From: JAEUMG01 sp046349315
Lineage (GTDB): Bacteria > Pseudomonadota > Alphaproteobacteria > Rhizobiales > Aestuariivirgaceae
DNA length: 64,000 nt
Direction of reading: 5' to 3'
Assembly: GCA_046349315.1 (NCBI GenBank)
Contig: JAXMCQ010000014.1
Location: 62,001-126,000, forward strand
Of this stretch, positions 51,761 to 60,259 are shown piece after piece. The position numbers and the translations under genes are program-made. Numbering within the stretch: position 1 is the stretch's first letter; the number at the start of each line of letters is the position of its first letter. Under the pieces are notes generated by a model that searched no databases, had not been told where the DNA came from, and worked only from the letters and a program-made list of their open reading frames with translations.

Positions 51761-53313
51761 GGCGAGAGCGCCACGCAGCCGATGCCCTTCTGGGTCAATT
51801 GCCGGCAGGCGGCGCGGGCTGCGTCTTCCGAGAAGCCGGAGAAGCGGGCGCGGTAGATCGTTTCGTTGCCCTTCTGCACCTGGACGGTGAAGGCCTGCTT
51901 GTCGTCGAGGAGGGCCAATCCGGTCTTGCGGGCATCGCGCAATTTATCCTGCGCAGCGCGCTTGTTCGGGAAAGCGCCGATCTGGATTTTCCAGCTCATT
52001 TCGGTTGGAGGAACAAGAATTTGCCCGGCCCAGCCTGAACTGCCGGCGTCGCTCTTAACCGCAAAGGGCAGGGCCTCGCCGCTTGCCTGCTTGGAGACCT
52101 GGGTCTCGGACCCTTCCGGCAGCGGCGCAACCAGGACCTGGCCTTGCCCTTCGGCGAGCGAGGCGACCGTGGTGGTGGTGGTGGTCGCTGTCGACGGGGG
52201 AATTTCGGCGATCAGTTCCTCGTCGGATGAATCCTCGGCATCGCCCTCATCGACTTCGGTTGCAGCGCGGGCGAGATCGGCGACCGTCTTGTCAGACGGG
52301 CGGCCCTTGCTGGCCGACGGTTTCGTCTTCTTGGAGGTGGTGGGTTCGGGGGCGCGCTGTGCCTCAGGCTCGATGATCTGGTCGACGGCGACGGCCTCGG
52401 TCTCCTCGACGGCTGCGACGTCGAGATCCTTCGGAGCGGCCGAACCTTTGATCGACGCAGCAAGCATCTTGCCATCCTTGCACTTCGGCAGTTGCTTGCT
52501 CAGCATCGCAATCATGTACTGGTTGCGGGCATTGCCCGTCCTGCCGCCCATGACGACGCCGATAATGCGCTTGTCGCCGCGCCTGACGGAGGAGGTCAGG
52601 TTGAAGCCCGAGGCGCGGATATAACCGGTTTTGATGCCGTCAGTGCCGTCGAACTTGCCGAGCAGGCGATTGTGGGTGCGGATGACCCGGCCCTTGTAGT
52701 TGAACGACATCAACTTGAAGTAGGGGTAGTATTGCGGGAAGTCGCGCTGGATGCGCAGCGACAGCGTCGCCATGTCGCGCGCCGTTGTCATCTGGCCGGG
52801 ATTGGGAAGGCCGGATGCATTCCTAAATGTCGTGCGGCTCATGCCGAGTGAGCGGGCGGTCTTCGTCATGCGGTCGGCAAAGGCACTTTCGCTGCCGGCG
52901 ATATTCTCGCCGATCGCCGAGGCCACGTCATTGGCCGAAAGCGTGACCAGCGCCTTGATCGCGTCCTCGACTGCAACGGTCTTGCCGGCCGGCACGCCAA
53001 GCTTGGTCGGGGCCATGCCGGAGGCGCGCTTGGACATCTTGAGCTGGGTCGAAAGCGTCATCCGCCCGGCTTTCAATTCCCCGAACAGGATGTAGAGGGT
53101 CATAACCTTGGTCAGCGAGGCAGGATAGCGCTTGCCGTCAGGATCGCTCGAAAACAGGACTTCGCCGGTTCTCGCATCGACGGCAATGGCTGAGAATTTA
53201 GGACCGGCCGCTTCGGCGGTGCCGGCGGCAACAAACATCATGAGGGCCGCAAAGCCCGCTACACAGCGCCAAAACGTCGAATTTGCCAATGACCGCGAAT
53301 TAGCGTCCCGCAT
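51751..53313 (-). CDS. D-alanyl-D-alanine carboxypeptidase with C-terminal SPOR domain
   Basis: A 520-residue periplasmic penicillin-binding protein (peptidase S11). The start ATG at 53313 opens a signal peptide ending near AGTAEA (about 36). Catalytic motifs are present: SLTK in PASLTKVMTLYI (near 67), SAN in LSANDVASAIGENI (near 125), and KTG in DGIKTGYIRASGFN (near 229). A long Ser/Thr/Glu/Asp-rich linker with a (Thr)6 run (about 300-420) leads to a C-terminal SPOR domain (about 440-515, WKIQIGAFPNKRAAQDKL), which binds denuded peptidoglycan at division sites. Role: trimming pentapeptides, probably at the septum. Confidence 0.92.
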   Translation of the reverse strand: MRDANSRSLANSTFWRCVAGFAALMMFVAAGTAEAAGPKFSAIAVDARTGEVLFSSDPDGKRYPASLTKVMTLYILFGELKAGRMTLSTQLKMSKRASGMAPTKLGVPAGKTVAVEDAIKALVTLSANDVASAIGENIAGSESAFADRMTKTARSLGMSRTTFRNASGLPNPGQMTTARDMATLSLRIQRDFPQYYPYFKLMSFNYKGRVIRTHNRLLGKFDGTDGIKTGYIRASGFNLTSSVRRGDKRIIGVVMGGRTGNARNQYMIAMLSKQLPKCKDGKMLAASIKGSAAPKDLDVAAVEETEAVAVDQIIEPEAQRAPEPTTSKKTKPSASKGRPSDKTVADLARAATEVDEGDAEDSSDEELIAEIPPSTATTTTTTVASLAEGQGQVLVAPLPEGSETQVSKQASGEALPFAVKSDAGSSGWAGQILVPPTEMSWKIQIGAFPNKRAAQDKLRDARKTGLALLDDKQAFTVQVQKGNETIYRARFSGFSEDAARAACRQLTQKGIGCVALSPQS

Positions 53314-53514
53314 CCCGACTACCATCCCACTTACGACCCCGGTTGGGTCCAACCCTCAGGGCCCGCCTAGGCAGGCCCACTCAAACGAGTGTCCGAGTGC
53401 CGGTCCCTGGACCGACTCTGCCGAAGCAGGCTCGAACTTCTCGTCCCCAATAGCTTCTCTGGGGGCGATTGTCACCCTTTGAGCCTTACCGAGTGGTAAA
53501 CGAATCCATTGAAA

Positions 53515-53563
53515 TTGTGCAATGCAAAATCATTCTTGACAATTTTTGTGCACTGCATATATG
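53515..53563 (+). promoter_or_regulatory. Phasin promoter with two PhaR-like operator repeats
   Basis: Two near-identical 13-mers, TTGTGCAATGCAA (53515-53527) and TTGTGCACTGCAT (53546-53558), lie 31 bp apart, about three helical turns. A good promoter overlaps the second: TTGACA (53536-53541), a 16-bp spacer, and TATATG (53558-53563). The TGCA-rich repeats resemble sites bound by PhaR, the repressor of phasin genes that is released by PHB granules. The rest of the 296-bp gap back to the carboxypeptidase start has short inverted repeats only. Confidence 0.72.
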
Positions 53564-53609
53564 ACGTAACACAAGGGCCTTGGCCCGGTGCACAGCAAGG
53601 AGATCGGTT

Positions 53610-53954
53610 ATGATCAAGTCGTTTGAAGACTTCCAGGCCATTGGCAAGGACGGCTTCGAGACCTATGTCGCCTCGGCGACCGCGATGACGAAGGGCCTGC
53701 AGGCGATCGCCGCGGAAGCGGCGGATTTTTCGCGCAAATCCTTCGAGAAAAACACGGAAGTTTTCCAGAATGCGGTTTCGGCCAAGTCCTTCGACAAGGT
53801 CGTTGAGCTGCAGCAGTCCTACGCCAAGGAAGCTTACGAAGCTTTTGTCGGCGAGATGACCAAGATTGGCGAACTTTACACGACCGCCGCGAAGGAAGCC
53901 TACAAGCCCTTCGAATCGAAGTTCTCGACCTTCGGCTTCAAGCCGCTCGTCTAA
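53610..53954 (+). CDS. Phasin (PHB granule-associated protein)
   Basis: A 114-residue all-helical phasin that coats polyhydroxybutyrate granules. The start ATG at 53610 follows aaggag with ideal spacing. The Phasin_2-type pattern is visible: FEDFQAIGKDGFETYVASAT, DFSRKSFEKNTEVFQNAV, and VVELQQSYAKEAYEAFVGEM with a C-terminal YKPFESKFSTFGFKPLV. The promoter carries paired PhaR-like sites. A rho-independent terminator follows. Presence implies that the organism stores PHB; the phaCAB genes are not in the window. Confidence 0.92.
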   Translation: MIKSFEDFQAIGKDGFETYVASATAMTKGLQAIAAEAADFSRKSFEKNTEVFQNAVSAKSFDKVVELQQSYAKEAYEAFVGEMTKIGELYTTAAKEAYKPFESKFSTFGFKPLV

Positions 53955-54044
53955 GTTCCAGCTTGCGGCAAAGTGTCCAAACTTGCCGCAAGATAGTTAG
54001 GTGAGCACGACTCACCAAATTGTGTTCTACTCTTTGACTGTAGT

Positions 54045-54075
54045 GCCCGGCGGCCTTCTTGCCGGGCTTTTTCTT
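54045..54075 (+). terminator. Rho-independent terminator after phasin
   Basis: GCCCGGC (54045-54051) and GCCGGGC (54061-54067) form a 7-bp GC stem with a 9-nt loop, followed directly by TTTTTCTTTT. It isolates the phasin transcript from clpS. The remaining gap to clpS (54076-54164) must hold the clpS promoter, but no clear boxes were seen. Confidence 0.88.
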
Positions 54076-54164
54076 TTGTAAAGGCCGGCCGGATTCACTT
54101 TCCCGACACTGCCGAAAATTTGGCCTCTCCCATTCCGCCCTTCTGCGCTTATATTATCCGAGCC

Positions 54165-54488
54165 ATGGCTCCACGCCCACCCATTCGCGAAGACGGCCAG
54201 ATCGGCGTCATCACCAAGACGGCGACGAAAACCAAAAAGCCGTCGATGTACAAGGTGCTGCTGCTGAATGACGATTACACGCCGATGGAATTCGTCATTC
54301 ACGTGCTCGAGCGGTTCTTCAACAAGACCCGCGAGGAAGCGACGCGCGTAATGCTGCACGTGCACCAGAAGGGTGTAGGGATCTGTGGAGTCTATACGTT
54401 TGAGGTTGCCGAAACAAAAGTGACGCAGGTCATGGACTTTGCGCGCAAGCACCAGCATCCTCTGCAATGCACCATGGAGAAAGAATAG
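54165..54488 (+). CDS. clpS: ATP-dependent Clp protease adapter ClpS
   Basis: N-end-rule adapter that hands substrates to ClpAP; 107 residues from the ATG at 54165 (an ATG 15 codons upstream has no family support). Core motifs are MYKVLLLNDDYTPMEFVIHV with the LLNDDYTPM substrate-binding loop, RFFNKTREEATRVMLHVHQK and GVYTFEVAETKV, the usual ClpS fold. Twelve bases separate its stop from the clpA GTG start, so the two are one transcript, as in most proteobacteria. Many alphaproteobacteria have two ClpS paralogues; this is the clpA-linked one. Confidence 0.96.
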   Translation: MAPRPPIREDGQIGVITKTATKTKKPSMYKVLLLNDDYTPMEFVIHVLERFFNKTREEATRVMLHVHQKGVGICGVYTFEVAETKVTQVMDFARKHQHPLQCTMEKE

Positions 54489-54499
54489 GAGCGCCTTGA

Positions 54500-56902
54500 G
54501 TGCCGACATTTTCGCGAAGTCTTGAAAAGGCGTTGCACCGCGCTCTGGCGATCGCCAACGAACGTCACCACGAATACGCGACGCTTGAACACCTGTTGCT
54601 GGCGCTGATCGACGATAAGGACGCAGCAGCCGTCATGCGCGCTTGCAGCGTCGATCTCGACCTTTTGCGCCGCAATCTCGAATCCTACATCGATAATGAG
54701 CTCGCCAATCTCGTCGCCGACCGCGGCGAGGATTCGAAGCCGACTGCCGGCTTCCAGCGCGTCATCCAGCGCGCCGTTATCCATGTCCAGTCATCCGGTC
54801 GCGAAGAGGTCACGGGGGCCAATGTGCTCGTCGCCATTTTCGCCGAGCGCGAGAGCCACGCCGCGTTCTTCCTGCAGGAGCAGGACATGACACGATATGA
54901 CGCGGTCAATTACATTTCGCATGGCATCGCCAAGCGGGCCGGCATGTCCGATGCGCGCCCGGCGCGCGGCGTCGAGCAGGACCAGCAGTCCGGCGAGGGT
55001 GAGCAGGGCGAAGGCAAGAAGAAGCAGGACGGCGATGCGCTCGATGCCTATTGCATCAACCTCAACCGTAAGGCTGCCGACGGCAAAATCGATCCGTTGA
55101 TCGGCCGGCAGACAGAGGTCAACCGCACCATCCAGATCCTGTGCCGCAGGCAAAAGAACAATCCGCTTTTCGTCGGCGATCCAGGCGTCGGCAAGACGGC
55201 GATCGCGGAGGGCCTCGCACGTCGCATCATCAATGGCGATGTACCCGAGGTGCTCAAGGACTGCACGATCTTCCAGCTCGACATGGGCGCGCTGCTTGCC
55301 GGCACGCGCTATCGCGGCGATTTCGAAGAACGCCTCAAGGCGGTCATCAAGGAGATCGAGCGCCAGCCCGGCGCCATCATGTTCATCGACGAAATCCACA
55401 CGGTGATCGGTGCGGGTGCAACCAGCGGCGGCGCGATGGATGCCTCGAATTTGCTGAAGCCGGCGCTCGCCGGCGGCAACCTGCGCTGCATCGGGTCGAC
55501 GACCTATAAGGAATACCGTCAGCATTTCGAGAAGGACCGCGCCCTGGTGCGGCGCTTCCAGAAGATCGACGTTAATGAGCCGTCGATCCCGGATGCGATC
55601 AAGATCATGAAGGGGCTCAAGCCCTATTTCGAGGAGTTCCACAAGGTCCGCTACACCGAGGACGCGATCGAAACCGCCGTACAATTGTCGGCGCGCTACA
55701 TCAACGACCGGAAACTGCCCGACAAGGCGATCGACGTGATCGACGAGACCGGCGCGTCGCAGATGCTGCTTCCCGAAAACAAGCGGCGCACGGTGATCGG
55801 GGTCAAGGAGATCGAGGACACGATCGCCACCATGGCGCGTATCCCGGCGAAGACCGTGTCCAAGGATGACGCCAGCGTTCTGAAAGATCTCGAAAACGAA
55901 CTCAAGCGCATGGTGTTCGGCCAGGACAAGGCTATCGAAGCGCTGGCGGCTTCGATCAAGCTTGCCCGGGCGGGCTTGCGCGAACCGGAAAAGCCGATCG
56001 GCTGCTACCTCTTCTCGGGGCCGACGGGCGTCGGCAAGACGGAAGTCGCCAAGCGGCTCGCCGAAGTGCTGGGCGTCAACATGCTGCGCTTCGACATGTC
56101 GGAATACATGGAGCGGCACACCGTATCGCGGCTCATCGGCGCGCCTCCGGGTTATGTCGGCTTCGACCAGGGCGGCCTCCTGACCGACGGCATCGACCAG
56201 CATCCCTATTCGGTGCTGCTGCTCGATGAAATCGAGAAGGCGCATCCCGACCTGTTCAACATCCTTCTGCAGGTCATGGATCACGGCAAGCTCACCGATC
56301 ACAACGGCAAGTCGGTCGATTTCCGCAATGCCATCCTGATCATGACGACCAATGCGGGAGCCCAAGATCTTGCCGGCGCCGCCTTCGGCTTCCATCGCAA
56401 CAAGCGCGAGGGCGACGATCAGGAAGCGATCAACCGGATGTTCTCGCCGGAATTCCGCAACCGTCTCGATGCGACGATCGGCTTTGCCCATCTGCCGCCG
56501 GAAGTGGTGCGCAAGGTGGTCGAGAAATTCGTCCTGCAACTCGAAGCCCAGCTCGGCGAGCGGCAGGTCAATATCGAACTGTCTCAGGAGGCCGGCGATT
56601 GGCTGGCGCGCAAGGGCTATGACGAGAAGATGGGCGCAAGGCCATTGGCGCGCGTCATTCAGGAATACATCAAAAAGCCGTTGGCGGACGAGGTGCTGTT
56701 CGGCAAGCTCGTCCAGGGGGGAACGGTGCGTATCCTTTTCGAGGCTACCGAGGACGGGGAGGGCAAGCTTGCCTTCCAATTCCTGAGCCGGGATGAGGAA
56801 AAGGCGCTGCCGCGGCCGGAAGAACGCAAGGCGCTGCCGCGCCGGGCGAACGGCGCTTCCAAGCCGCGTAAATCGCCCAAGCGAGAAGCGAAGGCGGAGT
56901 AA
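54500..56902 (+). CDS. clpA: ATP-dependent Clp protease ATP-binding subunit ClpA
   Basis: AAA+ unfoldase partner of ClpP, 800 residues from the GTG at 54500. The N-domain (FSRSLEKALHRALAIANERH) binds ClpS. The first AAA+ domain has Walker A FVGDPGVGKTAIAEGLARR (near 217) and FIDEIHTVIGAGATSGGA. The second has FSGPTGVGKTEVAKRLAEVL (near 503) and VLLLDEIEKAHPDLFN. The C-terminal about 40 residues are Lys/Arg/Pro-rich, longer than in E. coli ClpA and typical of alphaproteobacteria. Linked to clpS 12 bp upstream. Confidence 0.97.
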   Translation: MPTFSRSLEKALHRALAIANERHHEYATLEHLLLALIDDKDAAAVMRACSVDLDLLRRNLESYIDNELANLVADRGEDSKPTAGFQRVIQRAVIHVQSSGREEVTGANVLVAIFAERESHAAFFLQEQDMTRYDAVNYISHGIAKRAGMSDARPARGVEQDQQSGEGEQGEGKKKQDGDALDAYCINLNRKAADGKIDPLIGRQTEVNRTIQILCRRQKNNPLFVGDPGVGKTAIAEGLARRIINGDVPEVLKDCTIFQLDMGALLAGTRYRGDFEERLKAVIKEIERQPGAIMFIDEIHTVIGAGATSGGAMDASNLLKPALAGGNLRCIGSTTYKEYRQHFEKDRALVRRFQKIDVNEPSIPDAIKIMKGLKPYFEEFHKVRYTEDAIETAVQLSARYINDRKLPDKAIDVIDETGASQMLLPENKRRTVIGVKEIEDTIATMARIPAKTVSKDDASVLKDLENELKRMVFGQDKAIEALAASIKLARAGLREPEKPIGCYLFSGPTGVGKTEVAKRLAEVLGVNMLRFDMSEYMERHTVSRLIGAPPGYVGFDQGGLLTDGIDQHPYSVLLLDEIEKAHPDLFNILLQVMDHGKLTDHNGKSVDFRNAILIMTTNAGAQDLAGAAFGFHRNKREGDDQEAINRMFSPEFRNRLDATIGFAHLPPEVVRKVVEKFVLQLEAQLGERQVNIELSQEAGDWLARKGYDEKMGARPLARVIQEYIKKPLADEVLFGKLVQGGTVRILFEATEDGEGKLAFQFLSRDEEKALPRPEERKALPRRANGASKPRKSPKREAKAE

Positions 56903-56909
56903 GAACACA

Positions 56910-56978
56910 ACCTCCATGGCAGGGCTTGACCCTGCCATCCAGTCTGGATGGGTGCCTCAAGGGCGCCCATGGAGATTG
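56910..56978. repeat. Intergenic multi-hairpin repeat
   Basis: Between clpA and kbl. Outer arms CTCCATGG (56912-56919) and CCATGGAG (56967-56974) enclose GGCAGGG/CCCTGCC (56918-56924 with 56930-56936) and ATCCAG/CTGGAT. The motif CAGGGCTTGACCCTGCCATCC resembles a dispersed repeat common between Rhizobiales genes. There is no T-tract, so it is not an obvious terminator. Confidence 0.75.
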
Positions 56979-57021
56979 TAGTCCGGAATTGCGGTAGGCT
57001 TCATTGCTCAAGGAGCCCGTC

Positions 57022-58203
57022 ATGTCCATTCTCGATGACATTTCCGCCGAACTTGAAGATATCAAGGCCGCGTCACTCTGGAAGGCCGAGCGGCCGATCC
57101 TGTCGCCGCAGTGGAGCCGTATCGAGGTCGCACCGGGCCGCGAGGTGCTCAATTTTTGCGCCAACAACTATCTGGGCCTTGCCGATAATTCCGACCTGAT
57201 CGACGCTGCCAAGGAAGCCCTCGACAGCCACGGGCTCGGCATGGCGTCGGTGCGCTTCATCTGCGGCACCACGGATCTCCACCGCATGCTGGAGCGGCGC
57301 ATCGCCGATTACCTCGATGCCGAGGATTCGATCCTCTACGCCACCTGTTTCGACGCCAATGGCGGGGTATTCGAGCCCTTGTTCGGTGAGAAGGATGCGA
57401 TCGTCTCCGACAGTCTGAACCACGCCTCGATCATCGACGGCATCCGGCTCTCGAAGGCCAAGCGGTATCGCTATGCGAATGGGGACATGACGGACCTCGA
57501 ACGCCAGCTCACCGACGCCCGCCAAGGCGGGGCGCGGCGGATCATCGTCGTTACCGACGGCGTCTTCTCGATGGATGGCTATTTCGCGAAGCTGAAAGAG
57601 ATCAGGGCGCTCGCCGACCGGTTCGAGGCGCTATTGATGATCGATGACTGCCATGCGACGGGATTCATCGGGCCGAAGGGGCGCGGCACGGCGGCAAGAG
57701 CCGGCATCAAAGCCGATATCATCACCAGCACGCTGGGCAAGGCGCTTGGCGGCTCGGCCGGCGGCTTCATCGTCGCCTCCAAGCCGATCGTCGAACTTAT
57801 GCGGCAGCGTTCGCGGCCTTATCTGTTTTCCAACGCGCTTCCGCCGCCGATCGTCGGGGCGGCCCTCAAGGCAATCGATCTTGCCGAGCAGGGGGATGAT
57901 CTGCGTGAAAGGCTTTTTGCCAACATGCGGCGGTTCCGGAGCGGCATGTCCAATGCCGGCTTCAACCTGTTGCCGGGCGAGCATCCGATCATTCCGGTCA
58001 TGCTCGGCGAAGCGAGGCTCGCTCAGGAAATGGCGGCGAAGCTCTATGAGCAGGGGATATACGTGACCGGCTTCTTCTATCCCGTCGTGCCACAGGGAAA
58101 GGCGCGAATCCGCACGCAAATGTCGGCCGCGCATGCGACGCAGGATGTGGATGCGGCAATCGCGGCTTTCACGCATGTTGGCCGCGAAATGGGAGTCATC
58201 TGA
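57022..58203 (+). CDS. kbl: 2-amino-3-ketobutyrate coenzyme A ligase (glycine C-acetyltransferase)
   Basis: PLP-dependent alpha-oxoamine synthase; second step of threonine degradation, cleaving 2-amino-3-ketobutyrate with CoA into glycine and acetyl-CoA. It has 393 residues from the ATG at 57022, after aaggag. Family marks are FCANNYLGLADN (near 47), FICGTTDLHRMLERRIADYL (near 83), the PLP lysine in STLGKALGGSAGGF (near 243), and SNALPPPIVGAALKAI. Immediately followed by tdh (1-bp gap), giving the complete threonine-to-glycine pathway. Confidence 0.96.
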   Translation: MSILDDISAELEDIKAASLWKAERPILSPQWSRIEVAPGREVLNFCANNYLGLADNSDLIDAAKEALDSHGLGMASVRFICGTTDLHRMLERRIADYLDAEDSILYATCFDANGGVFEPLFGEKDAIVSDSLNHASIIDGIRLSKAKRYRYANGDMTDLERQLTDARQGGARRIIVVTDGVFSMDGYFAKLKEIRALADRFEALLMIDDCHATGFIGPKGRGTAARAGIKADIITSTLGKALGGSAGGFIVASKPIVELMRQRSRPYLFSNALPPPIVGAALKAIDLAEQGDDLRERLFANMRRFRSGMSNAGFNLLPGEHPIIPVMLGEARLAQEMAAKLYEQGIYVTGFFYPVVPQGKARIRTQMSAAHATQDVDAAIAAFTHVGREMGVI

Positions 58204-58204
58204 C

Positions 58205-59233
58205 ATGCGCGCATTGGTGAAGGCAGAGCGGGCGGAGGGGCTCGTCATGCGCGACGAGCCGAAGCCGGTCATCGGTCCGGACGATATCCTGATCAAGGTC
58301 GCCAAGACCGGTATCTGCGGCACCGATCTTCACATCTGGAATTGGGACCAATGGGCGCAGAAGACGATCCCCGTACCCATGGTGGTCGGCCATGAATTCG
58401 CGGGCACCGTTGCCGAGATCGGCAGCCATGTGCGCACCGTGAAGGTCGGCGACCGGGTGTCGGGCGAGGGCCATCTGATCGGCATGAAGAGCCGCATGGC
58501 GCGGGCCGGACACTTCCATCTCGATCCCGAGACCAAGGGCATCGGCGTCAACGTGCCGGGCGCCTTTGCGGATTTCGTCAAAATTCCCGCTTTCAACGCC
58601 ATTCACCTGCCGCCAGAGGTCGATGACGAGGTGGCCTCGATCCTGGATCCTCTCGGCAATGCAGTCCACACAGCCCTTACCTACGATCTCGTCGGCGAGG
58701 ACGTCCTGATCACCGGGGCCGGGCCAATCGGCATCATGGCGGCGGCGGTGTGCCGGCATGTCGGTGCACGGCATATCGTCATCACCGACATCAATGATTA
58801 CCGGTTGGAATTGTGCCGGGCGGTAACCGATGCGGTGACCGTCAATGTGTCGCGAGAGGACCTCAATGACGTCATGCACCGTCTCCACATGCAGGAGGGC
58901 TTCGATATCGGGCTTGAAATGTCGGGCGCGCCGAAGGCCTTCGATCAGATGGTCGACCACATGATCATTGGCGGCAAGATCGCCATGCTCGGCATTCCGT
59001 CGGGGCCGACGACGGTCGACTGGAACCGGGTGATCTTCAAATCGCTGACCATCAAGGGCATCTACGGCCGCGAGATGTTCGAAACCTGGTACAAGATGAT
59101 CGCCATGCTGCAATCGGGCCTCGATATCAGGAAAGTGATCACCCACCGGATGAAGGCTGAAGATTTCGCCACCGGCTTCGCTCTCATGAAACAGGGCAGT
59201 TGCGGCAAAGTCGTGCTTGACTGGAGTGCCTGA
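58205..59233 (+). CDS. tdh: L-threonine 3-dehydrogenase
   Basis: Zinc-dependent NAD dehydrogenase producing 2-amino-3-ketobutyrate; 342 residues from the ATG at 58205. Motifs include the zinc-site GICGTDLHIWNWDQW (near 38), GHEFAGTVAEIGSHV, GEGHLIGMKSRMARAGHFHL in the structural-zinc region, and the Rossmann GAGPIGIMAAAV (near 175). The length matches the medium-chain Tdh family. It overlaps functionally with kbl 1 bp upstream; both are surely cotranscribed. The structural zinc lobe lacks the usual run of closely spaced cysteines, and few cysteines are visible there. Confidence 0.94.
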   Translation: MRALVKAERAEGLVMRDEPKPVIGPDDILIKVAKTGICGTDLHIWNWDQWAQKTIPVPMVVGHEFAGTVAEIGSHVRTVKVGDRVSGEGHLIGMKSRMARAGHFHLDPETKGIGVNVPGAFADFVKIPAFNAIHLPPEVDDEVASILDPLGNAVHTALTYDLVGEDVLITGAGPIGIMAAAVCRHVGARHIVITDINDYRLELCRAVTDAVTVNVSREDLNDVMHRLHMQEGFDIGLEMSGAPKAFDQMVDHMIIGGKIAMLGIPSGPTTVDWNRVIFKSLTIKGIYGREMFETWYKMIAMLQSGLDIRKVITHRMKAEDFATGFALMKQGSCGKVVLDWSA

Positions 59234-59251
59234 GCGGGTGTTCCTGCAGGC

Positions 59252-60253
59252 ATGCTGCGTGCCTATGGAACCGCCAATGGCTGCCTGACCGAGTACCCGC
59301 CGGATACGCGTCCGAAGGTACCGACGGATGCCGTGTGGATCGATCTGGTTGAGCCGACCGAACTTGAGGAATCGACTGTCGAGGAGGCACTCGGCATCGA
59401 TATTCCGACACGCGAGGAACTCGCCGAAATCGAGGCGTCAAGCCGGCTCTATCAGGAGGACGGCGCGACCTTCATGACCGCGACGCTCATTCGCCGCGGC
59501 GAAAATGACCGCCCCGAATCCTCCCCCGTCACCTTCATCGTCAAGGACCAGTGGCTCGTCACGGTGCGCTATCACCATCCACAGGCCTTCCCCGCCTATG
59601 TGCGCCGGGCGATGAAGCCGCAGACGACGTCAATGACGAGCTGGGGCATTCTCATCAGCCTGCTCGAAGCGGTGGTGGATCGCGCCGCCGACCATCTGGA
59701 GCGCGTCGGGCTCATCGTCGATGATACCTCGCGCCAGGTCTTCAATCGGCGCCAGATGCCGGGCGGCCGGCGCCAGCGCCGCAAAGCACCCAATCTTGAG
59801 GAACTCGTCGAAAAGATCGGCGAGGAGGGCGACTTTACCTCGAAGATGCGCGAGAGCCTGGTCTCGATCGGCCGCATGGGCGCCTATATGTCGGCCACGC
59901 TCGACGCCATAAAGCAGGTCAAGGAAGTAAAGGACCATCGCGCCAGGCTCAAGATCCTGCAGCGCGACATTGTCTCGCTGACCGACCACTCCTCGTTCCT
60001 GTCGGGCAAGATCAACTTCCTGCTCGATGCAGTACTTGGTCTCATCAATATCGAGCAGGCGGGCATCATCAAGATATTCTCGGTTGCCGCCGTGGTCTTC
60101 CTGCCGCCGACATTGGTGGCGAGCGTCTACGGGATGAATTTTCGCTTCATGCCCGAACTCGAGTGGACCTACGGCTATCCCTTCGCCATCGGGCTTATGA
60201 TCCTTTCCGCCTTGCTGCCCTGGCTCTATTTCAAGCAAAAGGGCTGGCTCTGA
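59252..60253 (+). CDS. CorA-family magnesium/metal transporter
   Basis: A 333-residue CorA-superfamily channel. A large cytoplasmic N-terminal domain (VWIDLVEPTELEESTVEEAL, VTFIVKDQWLVTVRYHHP) is followed by a long coiled-coil helix (about 190-265). Two C-terminal membrane helices flank the signature YGMNFRFMPELEW (near 292), which forms the pore mouth. The GMN is intact, so divalent cation transport (Mg, Co or Ni) is likely; CorA versus a related exporter cannot be told. It starts 18 bp after tdh. The cytoplasmic coiled coil includes the basic GGRRQRRKAPN. Confidence 0.9.
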   Translation: MLRAYGTANGCLTEYPPDTRPKVPTDAVWIDLVEPTELEESTVEEALGIDIPTREELAEIEASSRLYQEDGATFMTATLIRRGENDRPESSPVTFIVKDQWLVTVRYHHPQAFPAYVRRAMKPQTTSMTSWGILISLLEAVVDRAADHLERVGLIVDDTSRQVFNRRQMPGGRRQRRKAPNLEELVEKIGEEGDFTSKMRESLVSIGRMGAYMSATLDAIKQVKEVKDHRARLKILQRDIVSLTDHSSFLSGKINFLLDAVLGLINIEQAGIIKIFSVAAVVFLPPTLVASVYGMNFRFMPELEWTYGYPFAIGLMILSALLPWLYFKQKGWL

Positions 60254-60259
60254 GGCGTC

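Noticed and set aside
52168..52187. (GGT)n simple repeat inside the D,D-carboxypeptidase
   Set aside because: In-frame Thr run in a disordered linker; may vary in length but no evidence of phase variation because units are triplets.
53330..53480. Clustered short inverted repeats upstream of the D,D-carboxypeptidase
   Set aside because: Arms are short and inconsistent; no coherent structured RNA could be drawn by eye.
54791..56938. 715-codon open frame on the minus strand inside clpA
   Set aside because: No recognisable family; the opposite strand encodes full-length ClpA. A GC-bias shadow.
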